DNA of 64,000 nt from Prevotella fusca JCM 17724 (GCF_001262015.1 NZ_CP012074.1:1525001-1589000); one strand, 5' to 3'; positions 18,167-28,662 are shown, counted from the first letter of the stretch. Notes: generated by a model not told the origin, from the sequence alone. Numbers and translations are program-made.

Positions 18167-19174
18167 CTAAGATACTGGAATACCAGAAATCATTGCCAAA
18201 AATCGACCGAAACGATTATTTCGGAAATTGAAAAGCAGTTTATAGATTAAGAAAGGTCCATAAACGCCTGTCAGAATAGCGAGGAAAATATAAAAAGCAG
18301 TATCGAAATGAGTGAATCGCATTAGTATCTGAATACTCAATGCTTGAAAGATTCCATGATAAAGATAGATGGTATAAGAAGCTGGGGAGAGGTGATTGAA
18401 GAAACAAAGTTTGTATTTTGCGTATAAGCGCGCCAAAGCAAGCGACATAAGAATACCATCCGAGGCGAGGAATAAGCCCGTTAGAGGGGATGTATTTACG
18501 TTTAGGCCGATGATTGACAGGGCAAACGTAAGAAGGAATAGTAATAATGCTGTTATCTCCTTATTGAGGAAACGCAGCAGACGGAAGTTGGACACGAAAC
18601 AGCCTAAAGCAAAATAAAAGGCGTAATGGATAGCCCCAACAATATTGAAAACTGTATCGTGAGAGAAAGGTAGGCTGATACTTATTATTGCAAGTACAAG
18701 AAGTAAAAGGCAGAAAACAGCATGAGAGGCTCTGCGTTGTACTCGCCGTGAAAGAGAAAGGGCTATCACTGCAAAGAGAAATAGAAAGAATAAGGTGGGC
18801 AGGAACCAATAGGAGCCGTTGACATTATGGTAAGGATAGATGAGCATCAATACATATTCGCTCCAATTAGCTTGTATCGGACGCACCATAAACTGCGACA
18901 AAAGAACCTTTGGAACAAAGAGCAGGGTACTCAAAGCAAAGTAAGGGAGTAGCAGACGCACTGCTTTACGACGTAGGAAAACGTAAGGTTGTAACTTTCT
19001 TCCTTGTACTGAGACATTGAAAAGATAGCCCGATACGAAGAAGAAGAGGGGTACATGGAACTGATAAATCCAATCAACAATCAGACTCTCCGTCTGAAAG
19101 AAGGAGTGTCCGATGACTACCAAGAGGATAGCAAACACATGGAGAAAGGAGATTTCAGCTATCTTTTGTTTCAT
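18167..19174 (-). CDS. Acyltransferase family 3 membrane protein
   Basis: The 335-residue polytopic protein has about 10 hydrophobic segments. The opening FLHVFAILLVVIGHS carries the active-site histidine typical of acyltransferase-3 (OafA/WecH-like) enzymes, and FHVPLFFFVSGYLF follows. Family members transfer acetyl or other acyl groups to surface polysaccharides across the inner membrane. Its start overlaps the stop of the upstream gene by four bases, so it is the last gene of the GT2-PorZ-membrane protein-acyltransferase cluster. Acylation of a surface glycan is inferred from this context. Confidence 0.88.
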   Translation of the reverse strand: MKQKIAEISFLHVFAILLVVIGHSFFQTESLIVDWIYQFHVPLFFFVSGYLFNVSVQGRKLQPYVFLRRKAVRLLLPYFALSTLLFVPKVLLSQFMVRPIQANWSEYVLMLIYPYHNVNGSYWFLPTLFFLFLFAVIALSLSRRVQRRASHAVFCLLLLVLAIISISLPFSHDTVFNIVGAIHYAFYFALGCFVSNFRLLRFLNKEITALLLFLLTFALSIIGLNVNTSPLTGLFLASDGILMSLALARLYAKYKLCFFNHLSPASYTIYLYHGIFQALSIQILMRFTHFDTAFYIFLAILTGVYGPFLIYKLLFNFRNNRFGRFLAMISGIPVS

Positions 19175-20565
19175 TTTATGCGCTTTACCTGTTCGTCTTC
19201 AGCATACCATACACCATCACAGCCTGCTATCTCAGCTTTTGGAAGCAAGGATTTCAACTGACGTTTATCTGTTATTTCTTCATTGAGAATGGTCTTTGGC
19301 CATTGATAACCTGTCTGCTGACGAACTGAATAACCCCATCCGAAAGCCTCAAAGGGAATCACCCAAAAGGAAGAATACTTCGTTTCGCCTTTGTCTAAGT
19401 GTATCAGCATTACTTTGTTGACGGGTCGGTTACATTGACTGACGATGCTCTTTGCCATCCGTTCGCCCATCTTGCCCGATAGCCAAGAGGCATAGCCGTG
19501 ATGAAAAAGGGTGAAGGCTGCGGTCAGAAGATAGAGTAATGCTGAAAGTATTAGTGCCCGCTTGTTCTTTATCCGTTCGCAAAGTAGGGCAATCATTACC
19601 GCAACAAAGGGCAGAACAGCATAGCAGTGCATCAATGTGAAGACGGTCATAAGATTGACGAAAGCCCCGGCAAAGATGGATAAAAACAGTATTACAAGCG
19701 GCTTCTGCAATCTACAGGAACGCAGCAGAAGCCAGATAAAGGGCAAAGGAAGGAATCCTGTGACCACAACAACAGTAAGATGGCGGTGCTGCGGATGGAT
19801 GAGACTGGCGTAATCAATGGGATAGAAGGTCATTCCTAATAATAAACCAAGGTTGCGTAGCAGTCGTATTATGGTGAAATCCATATAGACATTGTTCTCA
19901 AGATGGAAGCTATCGGTCAACAGGAAACGGCAAACAAGATAGAGAACAAACAACGAACATCCACAAAGAAGGTGCTTTAAAGCACGGTTAAAACGTTCTT
20001 TTCCCATGCTCCATACGATGAATGGCGGACATACAAACCAAATATAACCAGACTCTTTGGCAAAGACTGATAGCAAAGAGCACAGTAACCATAGTATAAG
20101 TTTTCGGTATCCTGACAGGCTGATGTAGCTATATAGGGCAAGAAGTCCCCATAGAAGCGAATAGACTTGATTGAGGGAATCGATGTTCAAGACCGTTCCC
20201 AAGGTGCCTGACGACAAATAAAAGAAAATGACAGACAGGTTACGAGACAACGTACTTACCCTGAACCATTGCAGAATCTTATAGACCAACAACGTGTTAA
20301 GGATGTGTCCTAATAGGATGAAAAGGTGGTTTAAGGTTGGAAACAGTCGGTAATCAAGTCCGAGAAAATGCCCAAAAAGCACATCAAAGGGACGCCAGTA
20401 ATTGCCGTCAGGGAGCAGACTTTGAAGCGTAAGAGGTTCTGTCTGCGGTACGGTATAGTATGTCCAGTCATCAAAGGTAGGCTGAAGTTGACAAAGCAAC
20501 AGCAATGCCAACGGAGCAGTCAGTACTATCCAAAAGATGGGATTACGCCCTGTCCGTGCCTTCAT
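19171..20565 (-). CDS. Polytopic membrane protein, GT-C glycosyltransferase-like
   Basis: The 464-residue protein has about 10-11 transmembrane segments. An acidic loop after the first helix (TFDDWTYY, then YWRPFD) resembles the Asp-containing first periplasmic loop of GT-C transferases, which use lipid-linked sugar donors. The C-terminal 90 residues look soluble. No strict family signature is visible, so the transferase assignment is tentative. It sits nine bases after PorZ and overlaps the acyltransferase gene by four bases, which fits a role in the same surface glycan pathway. Confidence 0.7.
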   Translation of the reverse strand: MKARTGRNPIFWIVLTAPLALLLLCQLQPTFDDWTYYTVPQTEPLTLQSLLPDGNYWRPFDVLFGHFLGLDYRLFPTLNHLFILLGHILNTLLVYKILQWFRVSTLSRNLSVIFFYLSSGTLGTVLNIDSLNQVYSLLWGLLALYSYISLSGYRKLILWLLCSLLSVFAKESGYIWFVCPPFIVWSMGKERFNRALKHLLCGCSLFVLYLVCRFLLTDSFHLENNVYMDFTIIRLLRNLGLLLGMTFYPIDYASLIHPQHRHLTVVVVTGFLPLPFIWLLLRSCRLQKPLVILFLSIFAGAFVNLMTVFTLMHCYAVLPFVAVMIALLCERIKNKRALILSALLYLLTAAFTLFHHGYASWLSGKMGERMAKSIVSQCNRPVNKVMLIHLDKGETKYSSFWVIPFEAFGWGYSVRQQTGYQWPKTILNEEITDKRQLKSLLPKAEIAGCDGVWYAEDEQVKRIK

Positions 20566-20573
20566 AGCCTCAA

Positions 20574-22598
20574 CTAATTAACAACAGCAACCTTACAAAC
20601 AGTGCCATTATCGCCGTTTTCATCGGCACTCTGCACCATATAAACTCCTGATGCGACACGTTTTCCATTCTTATCCTTGCCATCCCAGACGAAAGTACCA
20701 CCATTACTTGTGCCTTCAGCAACGAGAACTCCATTCGTTGTAACAATCTTCACATCCGCATTCAACGACAAACCGACAATTGTGACAGGTCCTGTATAAC
20801 CTGGTTTTACGGGATTTGGATAGGCGTATGTGCTGTTATCATCTGGCGAATCAACAGCCTTTGTGGCATCGCTCATATAAGAACAGAGCCCTTTGTCAGT
20901 AGCAAAGAACACCTCACCTGTAGCATGATTGATGGAAACAGACTGTATGTTATTGGACAACAGGTTGCTGTTAGTGGTGATAAAGTGCTGCAACTGCATC
21001 ATATTATCCGCACTGATAAGATAGACACCATTACCCTTTGTACCGAACCACTTGCGTCCTCCGCCATCAACAGCTATAGCAGTAATCTCAAGACCTGCGA
21101 GAAGATAGTCCGCAAGATTAGTCCCGTCGTTGCGTGGAACCTTAACTTGTACGAAGCGATAGCTGTCCTGTTTGTTCATCTGAGAGCGTTGGAGCAGCAA
21201 CGGACCGGCTGTTGTTCCAATCCATATATTGTTATCCAAGTCTTCTGCCCAGCAGTGTACAGCCGTAATATCCACGTTAGAACCATCGTCATTGATGAAA
21301 CGTGTATAGGCATTAAGTTTGTCATTCTTGGGATCATAAGAGAACAGTCCCGGCTGAATCCAGTGGTCATTACAGAACCAAAGGAGGTTACGGCTGTCCA
21401 GACGCATCTGTGACAAGCCTGAAAGTCCTACACCATCCTTCATCAGTTCTGCCTTACTGAAGGATGTCATCTGCCCATCCTTCGACATCCGGATGAGGTT
21501 TTCTTTCTTCGTCTGGTTGTTGAGTACCCACAGATTACCCTCTCTGTCATACGCCAGTCCATTTACTAACACATAATCATTACCCAGTTCCCTACCGTCA
21601 TCCATAGCACTCTGCAGGATGCTGTTGTCCTTATTATAGAAGGCTACCATCTTACCAGATAGGAACTCATAGAGCCCTGTCCTCGCCCCAACAAACACAT
21701 GATTGCTGTTCCGAGGATCTACAGCTACCGCCTTTGTTCCTAAATATGCATAACCCGTACGAGCAGAGAAATCGTCCTCAAAGAAGTCCCAATCATCTCC
21801 CTGCAACACCTGTACTATGCCCGGATTTTCCCAGTTATCAGCGATGGGATCATAGTATCCACCAGTAGTGTACAGACGGTTATTCCGGAAATCAGTCCAT
21901 ATAAAGGTATTGCGCTTCGGACCACCGGGACTAAGCCGCTTTGCCTGTGCCAGCAGGTCAGCATCCATCGTATGTGAACGTGCCACATAGTTCCCTACCT
22001 GCGTCCAGTTGCTTCTGTCAAGAAGATTAGCAGTCAATAAAGCACGATACAGACCATTATTCTGGCTGGCAGCATAGATGTAATTGCCTTCTATATAGCT
22101 ATAGTTGACAGGGAAAGCGAGGTTATAGCTGTCGGTTATCTCTGCCTTGGAGACATTCAGCTTGACGAGTCCGAAGCCCGTAGAGAGATAACAGTAAGCA
22201 CCCGACATATCAATGCCATTGACGGTTTTATCCACTGCCAGCGTCTTCAGATAGTAGTCAGGTACGTTCGTAACATTCCCCTTGTCATCCATAAGGTCAA
22301 TGTTGTAATCAGAATAGACAATCACTAACCGTCTGGCAGTCCGGTTCCAGCCGATGAACTTGATGTCCATACCACTCAATCCATTGATCTTATCGTAAGT
22401 CCGTATACTCTGGTCGTTCCTGTTATAGGAGTAAAGACTGTTGGAAGCAAGCACATACAGCTTGTTTCCTCCCTGCTCCACCCACTGTATATTACTGTAG
22501 GAAAGATAGTTCTTCCACGTTCCTATCCCTCCGGCAACGGCAGATGCAACAACTGAAACCAACAGAAAAAGCGACAGGAAATATCTTTTTATTGTCAT
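20574..22598 (-). CDS. porZ: PorZ-like type IX secretion system component, beta-propeller protein
   Basis: The 674-residue protein has a signal peptide ending near SAVAG and the opening GTWKNYLSYSNIQWVEQGGN, characteristic of PorZ. Two-component-regulator-type propeller repeats follow (NNGLYRALL, NIWIGTTAGPLLL, GRKWFGTKGNGVYLI). A C-terminal FlgD/sorting-like Ig domain has TFVWDGKDKNGKRVASGVYMV. In Porphyromonas, PorZ is part of the surface complex that exchanges the sorting domain of secreted cargo for anionic LPS. It overlaps the upstream GT2 gene by four bases and lies among glycan genes. The assignment rests on N-terminal pattern and architecture. Confidence 0.8.
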   Translation of the reverse strand: MTIKRYFLSLFLLVSVVASAVAGGIGTWKNYLSYSNIQWVEQGGNKLYVLASNSLYSYNRNDQSIRTYDKINGLSGMDIKFIGWNRTARRLVIVYSDYNIDLMDDKGNVTNVPDYYLKTLAVDKTVNGIDMSGAYCYLSTGFGLVKLNVSKAEITDSYNLAFPVNYSYIEGNYIYAASQNNGLYRALLTANLLDRSNWTQVGNYVARSHTMDADLLAQAKRLSPGGPKRNTFIWTDFRNNRLYTTGGYYDPIADNWENPGIVQVLQGDDWDFFEDDFSARTGYAYLGTKAVAVDPRNSNHVFVGARTGLYEFLSGKMVAFYNKDNSILQSAMDDGRELGNDYVLVNGLAYDREGNLWVLNNQTKKENLIRMSKDGQMTSFSKAELMKDGVGLSGLSQMRLDSRNLLWFCNDHWIQPGLFSYDPKNDKLNAYTRFINDDGSNVDITAVHCWAEDLDNNIWIGTTAGPLLLQRSQMNKQDSYRFVQVKVPRNDGTNLADYLLAGLEITAIAVDGGGRKWFGTKGNGVYLISADNMMQLQHFITTNSNLLSNNIQSVSINHATGEVFFATDKGLCSYMSDATKAVDSPDDNSTYAYPNPVKPGYTGPVTIVGLSLNADVKIVTTNGVLVAEGTSNGGTFVWDGKDKNGKRVASGVYMVQSADENGDNGTVCKVAVVN

Positions 22599-23503
22599 AT
22601 AGCGTTCTTTGCGTAATGTAAATAATACAAGAGTTTATACACATTAAACCAAAAAACATTCGGTTTATTGCCTAAGAGGCAATTCTTTATAGGAGAAGAC
22701 AGTTGCTTATAGGCAATTATAAAGAACGGAGTCAGGTGTAAAGTCTCAATGCGTTCGGCTTTGTCAAGCAGGCGGGAATAGCCTTTCAGCTCCTTTCTGA
22801 AGGCAAAGAGCGTGCGTAATGCCTCTTCTGTCTTGGCGAGGTAACTGGCGTTATCCTCAAAATCACAGAAGAGTACAGGGTTATCTATATGCCTTACATG
22901 AACCTGTTGCTGCTGGAAACGTTTTCCCAAAAGCACATCTTCATAACCATAATGACTGATGTTCTCATCGTAAGGCTGTTCTCCTAAGACCGACCGTTGT
23001 ACAAGAAGATTCGTTGCCAAATGCTGATAAGGATGGCTCTGGCGGCTCTCTACGGTATTGTTTGTCTCACATTTCCGTTCATAGCAGTATCTGAGATTAC
23101 CTTTCCAACGGTCTGGACTACCCCCAATAGCGATTCCTCCCACCACTACATCTGCTTCTGTTTGCAGATAATTGCAAATAAAAGAAGGATTATCCAAGGA
23201 TAAATCGCCATCAATAAAGAGTATCTTTTCCCCCTTCGACTGCGATACAAGGAAGTTGCGGATAGCCGAACGCCCCACGTTCTTCTCTCTGATAATATAA
23301 CGAACACCCTTCAAATGCTCAATTACCTTGTTCTCATCTATAAGATGCTGACAAGCTGCATTCGTACCAATAGCACCCGATAACGAGCCATCATCTGCCA
23401 CTATGATTTCAAAGTCTGCCTTGCATTCCACGCACTGCCGATGTAACTCTGTCACCAAAGCTACACAACTACAATTGTAAACAGGAAGAAGAATAGACAA
23501 CAT
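22595..23503 (-). CDS. Glycosyltransferase family 2
   Basis: The 302-residue protein opens with MLSILLPVYNC and has IIVADDGS for the nucleotide-sugar site and ILFIDGDLSL as the DxD-like motif, a standard GT-A fold. The NVGRSAIRN segment is typical of GT2. It is first in an overlapping four-gene run with PorZ, so it probably adds a sugar to a surface glycan used or recognised by the secretion system. The substrate cannot be told from sequence. Confidence 0.9.
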   Translation of the reverse strand: MLSILLPVYNCSCVALVTELHRQCVECKADFEIIVADDGSLSGAIGTNAACQHLIDENKVIEHLKGVRYIIREKNVGRSAIRNFLVSQSKGEKILFIDGDLSLDNPSFICNYLQTEADVVVGGIAIGGSPDRWKGNLRYCYERKCETNNTVESRQSHPYQHLATNLLVQRSVLGEQPYDENISHYGYEDVLLGKRFQQQQVHVRHIDNPVLFCDFEDNASYLAKTEEALRTLFAFRKELKGYSRLLDKAERIETLHLTPFFIIAYKQLSSPIKNCLLGNKPNVFWFNVYKLLYYLHYAKNAI

Positions 23504-23648
23504 AGCAGATATTAAATGGTTTATAAACTTGTATCAAACGATTAATAGTACGCTAATTAGCTTTGAACTTATGCTTATCAAACTAATTAACACAGCCCTT
23601 TTCAACGTTTATATTAGCTTTCTGGCAGCATAGGAAACAACCTTCTTC

Positions 23649-23739
23649 AAATTATTTTCATGAAAATAAATTCTTTTTTTCGTGAAAAGAAATATTTTTC
23701 TTCATGAAAATAAATATTTATTTTCATGAAAATAATTCG
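23649..23739. repeat. Family A element copy 3
   Basis: Cores CATG, CGTG, CATG, CATG with conserved C residues at 23659, 23681, 23703 and 23725, exactly 22 bp apart. It lies 81 bases 3' of rdgB and upstream of the GT2 gene. Confidence 0.85.
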
Positions 23740-23764
23740 GCAAAGGGTAATTCTCAAAGTCTAA

Positions 23765-23850
23765 AAGGGGCTTTTTAACGTTTTACTTTCTTACCCTTTT
23801 ACCTTCCCAAAAGGGCGTTTTAGCGTTTTACTCCTTTACTTTTAACCTTT
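23765..23850. repeat. TTTTACC low-complexity tract entering the 3' end of rdgB
   Basis: Variants of GTTTTAC, CTTACCCTTTTACC and TTTACTTTTAACC cover about 85 bases and include the last codons of rdgB, which encode a lysine-rich tail. The same repeat type occurs at 15612-15684 and 15784-15832. Confidence 0.55.
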
Positions 23851-24419
23851 CCCAAGTATTCAGCCAGCTTCTTCACAGCCCTTGCACGATGGGAAATCTG
23901 GTTCTTAATTTCCTCTCCCAGTTCTGCAAAACTCTTGTCATATCCCTCTGGGATGAAGACAGGGTCATATCCGAAGCCCTCCGTACCGTGCTTTTCTGCA
24001 GCAATCCTGCCCTCTACCCTACCCTCAAACTGGTGTTCTACACCGTCGATGACAAGGGAGATAACCGTGCGGAAACGTGCCGTGCGGGCGGTTTTACCTT
24101 CCAATTTCGCCAGCAATTTACACATATTCGCCTCGCTGTCGTGATCAGTCCCCTCCGCATAACGTGCCGAACGGACACCGGGTTCACCACCGAGCGCATC
24201 CACTTCAAGCCCCGTATCGTCAGCAAAACAGTTCTGACCGTAATGTTCAACAACGTAAGCTGACTTCTGACGGGCATTCTCCTGCAGTGTTGCCCCTGTC
24301 TCGGGAATATCCTCGTTACAGCCTATTTCAGCCAGAGAAACGATTTCAAAGTCCTTTCCGAGAATATCCCTAATCTCCTCTAACTTATGCTTATTGTTTG
24401 TTGCAAATACTATTTTCAT
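23820..24419 (-). CDS. rdgB: XTP/dITP pyrophosphatase (RdgB/HAM1)
   Basis: This 199-residue enzyme hydrolyses deaminated purine triphosphates (ITP, dITP, XTP) and so limits mutagenic incorporation. The opening [19 protein letters not shown] is the substrate-binding SHR/TNN motif. [28 protein letters not shown] sequence is present around residue 70, and [10 protein letters not shown] and SHRARA appear near the C-terminus. The start is ATG 24419 (MKIVFATNN), and the track upstream of it has no family similarity. The last ten or so residues (Lys/Gly/Val-rich) are encoded by a low-complexity repeat. It is probably cotranscribed with yitT and leuS. Confidence 0.94.
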   Translation of the reverse strand: MKIVFATNNKHKLEEIRDILGKDFEIVSLAEIGCNEDIPETGATLQENARQKSAYVVEHYGQNCFADDTGLEVDALGGEPGVRSARYAEGTDHDSEANMCKLLAKLEGKTARTARFRTVISLVIDGVEHQFEGRVEGRIAAEKHGTEGFGYDPVFIPEGYDKSFAELGEEIKNQISHRARAVKKLAEYLGKVKSKGVKR

Positions 24420-24487
24420 CTTCATAAAACGTTTTGTGAACGCAGAAAAACACATGTTTAACGCTTCTAAAGCTCCTTCCTACAAGA

Positions 24488-24551
24488 AAGACGCACGCCC
24501 CGTATGTCCTTAAAGGCTTATCGACATCAGACACACGAAGCGTGCGTCCCT
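24488..24551. repeat. Two REP-like GACGCACG hairpin arms between yitT and rdgB
   Basis: AAGACGCACG..CGTATGTCCTT (24488-24511) and GACACACGAAGCGTGCGTCC (24531-24550) are imperfect hairpins. They resemble those at 25674-25696 and 60677-60699 and form a small interspersed family. Confidence 0.55.
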
Positions 24552-24587
24552 GCAAATTAACAGATGGAACACAGCCCTTCAACGTTC

Positions 24588-25574
24588 TTATTTCTCTTCA
24601 TTCGCAGGCTTCCCTTCAGCTTGTGCCAGCTTCTTTTCCTGCTTTCTCATTTCCTTTTTTGCCTTGATCTTTATCTGGTCAAAGCCCTCACCATAGACAC
24701 CGATGACCGAACTCTGGCTCACAAAGGCTGTAGGGTCAACCATCTTGATAATTCGGAAGATGGTCTTACTCTCGTTGCGCTTTGCCAACAAGCAGATAAC
24801 CTTCATCTCATTGCCCGTGTACCAGCCGTGTCCGTCGAGGATAGTCAGTGCATGATCGGTCTCATCCACAATGGCATTGGCAATCTCCTCATGCTTCCAG
24901 GAGAAGATCATGAACTGCACTGACTCTCGTCTCATGTTCATCACGTGGTCCAACATGAAACATTCAATGAACATCGTACAGTAACCAAAGACCATCTTAT
25001 GCATACGTTCCATTATATCACCGAACTGAGGGAAGAACATACAGCTACCCACTATCAGAACATCAACACCCATCAGGACCTGTCCTAACGAAATATCGTG
25101 ATACTTGTTGACGCAGGCTGCAATAATATCCGTACCGCCCGTGCTTCCATTGTTGAGGAAGACGATTGCCAGTCCTGTACCTGTAAGACTACAACCTATA
25201 ATCAATGACATAAAGTCCTGACCCTCACCAAGCATCTTAACCAGATGCCCACTTGCATCCTTAGGCATCAAGTCCTGTGCAAATATCAACATGAAATAAA
25301 GGGCAAAGATGGCATAGATGGTCTTCATCAGGAACTTGAAGCCCAATATCTTCAGAGCAACTATCAACAACGACACGTTGATGATTATATAGGTATTCTG
25401 AATTTTAAAGCCCGTAGCATAGTAGATTACAGCCGACATACCCGTCACTCCACCCGTTACAATCTCGTAAGGCATGAGGAAAACGGTGAAGGCTGCTGCA
25501 TAGAGAAGTAAGCCTACAGTCAGAAAGAAATAATCTTTGGCTTCAGAGCGGATGAGTTGCTGATCAATAGTCAT
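24588..25574 (-). CDS. YitT family membrane protein (DUF161/DUF2179)
   Basis: The 328-residue protein has five to six N-terminal membrane helices (residues 15-195), with the conserved MPYEIVTGGVTGMS and NNGSTGGTDIIAA signatures. A C-terminal soluble DUF2179 domain follows. The start was set at ATG 25574 (MTIDQQLIRSEAKDYF), because the 36 residues before it are unlike the family and come from repeat-bearing intergenic DNA. A charged Lys/Glu tail ends the protein. Transport function is suspected for the family but not defined. It lies between leuS and rdgB. Confidence 0.9.
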   Translation of the reverse strand: MTIDQQLIRSEAKDYFFLTVGLLLYAAAFTVFLMPYEIVTGGVTGMSAVIYYATGFKIQNTYIIINVSLLIVALKILGFKFLMKTIYAIFALYFMLIFAQDLMPKDASGHLVKMLGEGQDFMSLIIGCSLTGTGLAIVFLNNGSTGGTDIIAACVNKYHDISLGQVLMGVDVLIVGSCMFFPQFGDIMERMHKMVFGYCTMFIECFMLDHVMNMRRESVQFMIFSWKHEEIANAIVDETDHALTILDGHGWYTGNEMKVICLLAKRNESKTIFRIIKMVDPTAFVSQSSVIGVYGEGFDQIKIKAKKEMRKQEKKLAQAEGKPANEEK

Positions 25575-25673
25575 AAGGTTCTTTGAATTTGGTTGATAAT
25601 GAAGAGGATGTATCAAGACAGTGATAATCCGTACATACACACGGCTTGTGCATCCGCATAAGATTGCTGCGGA

Positions 25674-25696
25674 GGGACGCACGGAGCGTGCATCCC
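25674..25696. repeat. REP-like hairpin GGGACGCACG
   Basis: GGGACGCACG-GAG-CGTGCATCCC is a 10-bp stem with one C-A mismatch, in the leuS-yitT gap. A near copy is at 60677-60699. A weaker relative (ACACACGGCTTGTGCATCC) is at 25637-25655. Confidence 0.6.
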
Positions 25697-25732
25697 CGTC
25701 TTAACACAGCCTCCTCATTGATTATTTTATTG

Positions 25733-28636
25733 TTACTTGCAAACGATGTTGATGATCTTCTTCGGCACAACGATAATCTTCAGGATTGTCTTACCGTCGA
25801 TATAGTGCTGGCTTCGTTCGTCTGCCAGTGCGCTCTTCTCGATGTCTTCCTTCGTTGCATCAGCCGGGAAGGTCATCTGGAAACGTGCCTTGCCATTGAA
25901 AGATACAGTCAGCTGAACCTCATTCTCAACGAGATAGGACTCGTCCCATACAGGCCACTGGGTATCGAAGACACTCTTTGTATCGCCACCCAACTGCTCC
26001 CACAGTTCTTCAGCCATGTGCGGTGCGAACGGTGCGATGAGCACAACCATCGTCTTCAACAGCTCACGGTTGGCGCACTTCTGCTGTCCAAGCTCGTTCA
26101 CGCAAATCATAAACGCTGAAATAGCGGTGTTGTAAGAGAACTGCTCAATGTCGCCAGTCACCTTCTTGATGAGCTTGTGAACGCTCTTCAGTGAGTCCTT
26201 TGAAGGCTCATTGTCATTGAGTTCCTGCTGATAAAGTTTCCAGAACTTCTTCAGGAAACGGAAACAACCGTCAATACCGTTCGTATCCCAAGGCTTACTT
26301 GCCTCTACAGGACCCAAGAACATTTCGTAAAGACGGAGCGTGTCTGCACCATACTGCTCAACGATAACATCCGGATTGACAACGTTGAACATAGACTTTG
26401 ACATCTTCTCTACTGCCCAGCCGCACTTGTAGGTGGCGGGTGCTGGGTGTTGGGTGTTGACGTCTTCTGCTGATGATGTGCCGTCCTCGAAGATGAATTC
26501 AGCATTGTTATACTCTGGACGCCATGCCTTGAAAGCCTCAATATCGAGTACATCAGCATGAACGATGTTGACATCAACATGGATAGGAGTAGTCTCATAC
26601 TTGTCTTTCTGTCCCAAGCTGACAAAGACCGGTGCCTTTGAGTGGTCGTCAGAGTTGATACGATAAACGAAGTTAGAGCGTCCCTGGATCATTCCTTGGT
26701 TCACCAACTTCTCGTATGGTTCTTCTTTACAGCTGCAACCGCAGTCGAAGAGAAACTTATTCCAGAAACGGCTGTAAATCAAGTGACCTGTTGCATGCTC
26801 GGTACCACCGACGTAAAGGTCTACATTCTGCCAGTACTCGTCTGCCTTTTTGCCCACAAGTGCCTCGTCATTGTGCGGGTCCATATAGCGAAGATAGTAT
26901 GCTGAGCTACCAGCAAAACCCGGCATTGTGTTCAACTCCAATGGGAATACAGTCTTATCATCAACCAATGACTTCTCAACTACCTTACGTTCAGCCTCGT
27001 TCCAAGCCCAAACCTTCGCACGACCCAATGGTGGTTCGCCGCTTTCTGTTGGTTCGTACTTGTCGATTTCAGGCAATTCAAGTGGCAAACACTCCTCCGG
27101 TATCATGTAAGGCATTCCCTGCTTGTAATAGACTGGGAATGGTTCTCCCCAATAACGCTGGCGTGAGAAGATCGCATCACGCAAACGATAGTTCACCTTC
27201 ACACGTCCGATACCCTTCTCGGTAACAAACTGCTTTGTCTTCGCAATAGCCTCCTTGACCGTAAGACCATTGAGAGAGAAACCGTCCGTGCTCTCTTTAC
27301 CTTCCGCAGGAGAGTTCGTTACGATTCCTTCCTTTGCATCAAAGCTCTCTTCTGAGACATCAGCACCCTCAATCAATGGGATGATTGGAAGGTTGAAAAA
27401 CTTTGCAAAGGCATAGTCACGACTGTCATGAGCAGGCACAGCCATAATCGCTCCTGTTCCATATCCAGCTAAAACATACTCTGAAATATAAATAGGAATC
27501 TGCTCACCAGTGAATGGATTGATACCTTTTGAGCCTGAGAAGACACCTGTCACCTTACGGTCAGACATACGCTCTAACTCTGTGCGCTTCTGTACATACG
27601 CCAAATACTCCTCTACCTCAGCCTTCTGAGCCTCTGAAGTAAGTTCTGCAACGAGTTCTGACTCTGGTGCCAATACCATGAAGCTAACACCAAACATCGT
27701 ATCAGCACGCGTGGTAAAGATCGTGAATTTACCCTCTTTCTCACCCTCACCAGTTGGTGTAAGGTATTTGAATTCAACCTCTGTTCCCTCAGAACGGCCA
27801 ATCCAGTTCTTCTGTGTCTCCTTGATAGAGTCAGACCAGTTGACAGTCTCCAATCCATCAAGCAATCGCTGTGAATAAGCAGACACACGAAGACACCACT
27901 GCTTCATCAACTTCTGTACAACAGGATAGCCCCCACGCTCACTCACACCATTGACAACCTCGTCATTGGCAAGCACCGTTCCGAGTCCCGGACACCAGTT
28001 TACCATCGTCTCACCGAGGTAGGCAATACGGTAGTTCATCAGCTTCTCCTGCTGTTCCTGCTCGTCCATGCTCGCCCAGTCACGTGCCGAGAACATCAGT
28101 TCCTCGCTCTGTGCGACATTGAGGTTCAGTGTTCCCTCTTCCTCAAAATGGCGGACAAGCTCCTCGATAGGCATTGCCTTCTGCAGCGTGTAGTCATAAT
28201 AAGACCCGAACATACGCTCAAAAGCCCACTGTGTCCAGTGGTAATAACGTGGGTCACAGGTACGCACCTCACGGTCCCAGTCGAAACTGAAACCGATCTT
28301 ATCCAACTGCTCACGGTAACGGGCAATGTTCGTATCGGTAGTCAGCTGTGGGTGCTGACCCGTCTGAATGGCATACTGCTCAGCAGGAAGTCCGTAAGCA
28401 TCATATCCCATAGGGTTCAACACGTTGAAACCCTTTAGTCGCTTATAGCGTGCATAGATGTCACTTGCAATGTAACCCAACGGGTGTCCGACGTGCAGTC
28501 CGGCTCCTGACGGATAAGGGAACATATTAAGCACATAGAACTTCTGCTTAGTCTCGTCTTCAACAACTTTGTAGGTCTTGTTCTCAACCCACTTCTGTTG
28601 CCATTTCTTTTCAATGTCTATGAAGTTGTATTCCAT
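25733..28636 (-). CDS. leuS: Leucyl-tRNA synthetase
   Basis: This class I synthetase charges tRNA-Leu. The 967-residue protein has the HIGH motif as [10 protein letters not shown] near residue 50, a CP1 editing domain, and the catalytic loop [10 protein letters not shown] near residue 744. Just before that loop, between FIFEDG and [13 protein letters not shown], is an insertion of about 17 residues containing NTQHPAPAT. It is encoded by four copies of a GGTGTTG-type heptamer (26432-26459 on the plus strand) also found at 34164-34282. I recall homologues having a short link here. The insertion is in frame and the protein is otherwise complete. Confidence 0.97.
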   Translation of the reverse strand: MEYNFIDIEKKWQQKWVENKTYKVVEDETKQKFYVLNMFPYPSGAGLHVGHPLGYIASDIYARYKRLKGFNVLNPMGYDAYGLPAEQYAIQTGQHPQLTTDTNIARYREQLDKIGFSFDWDREVRTCDPRYYHWTQWAFERMFGSYYDYTLQKAMPIEELVRHFEEEGTLNLNVAQSEELMFSARDWASMDEQEQQEKLMNYRIAYLGETMVNWCPGLGTVLANDEVVNGVSERGGYPVVQKLMKQWCLRVSAYSQRLLDGLETVNWSDSIKETQKNWIGRSEGTEVEFKYLTPTGEGEKEGKFTIFTTRADTMFGVSFMVLAPESELVAELTSEAQKAEVEEYLAYVQKRTELERMSDRKVTGVFSGSKGINPFTGEQIPIYISEYVLAGYGTGAIMAVPAHDSRDYAFAKFFNLPIIPLIEGADVSEESFDAKEGIVTNSPAEGKESTDGFSLNGLTVKEAIAKTKQFVTEKGIGRVKVNYRLRDAIFSRQRYWGEPFPVYYKQGMPYMIPEECLPLELPEIDKYEPTESGEPPLGRAKVWAWNEAERKVVEKSLVDDKTVFPLELNTMPGFAGSSAYYLRYMDPHNDEALVGKKADEYWQNVDLYVGGTEHATGHLIYSRFWNKFLFDCGCSCKEEPYEKLVNQGMIQGRSNFVYRINSDDHSKAPVFVSLGQKDKYETTPIHVDVNIVHADVLDIEAFKAWRPEYNNAEFIFEDGTSSAEDVNTQHPAPATYKCGWAVEKMSKSMFNVVNPDVIVEQYGADTLRLYEMFLGPVEASKPWDTNGIDGCFRFLKKFWKLYQQELNDNEPSKDSLKSVHKLIKKVTGDIEQFSYNTAISAFMICVNELGQQKCANRELLKTMVVLIAPFAPHMAEELWEQLGGDTKSVFDTQWPVWDESYLVENEVQLTVSFNGKARFQMTFPADATKEDIEKSALADERSQHYIDGKTILKIIVVPKKIINIVCK

Positions 28637-28662
28637 TCTTATTTTTAATTATAACTAATGTG

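Noticed and set aside
26716..27225. 169-residue open frame antisense to leuS
   Set aside because: It overlaps a conserved synthetase domain and has no domain or start signal.
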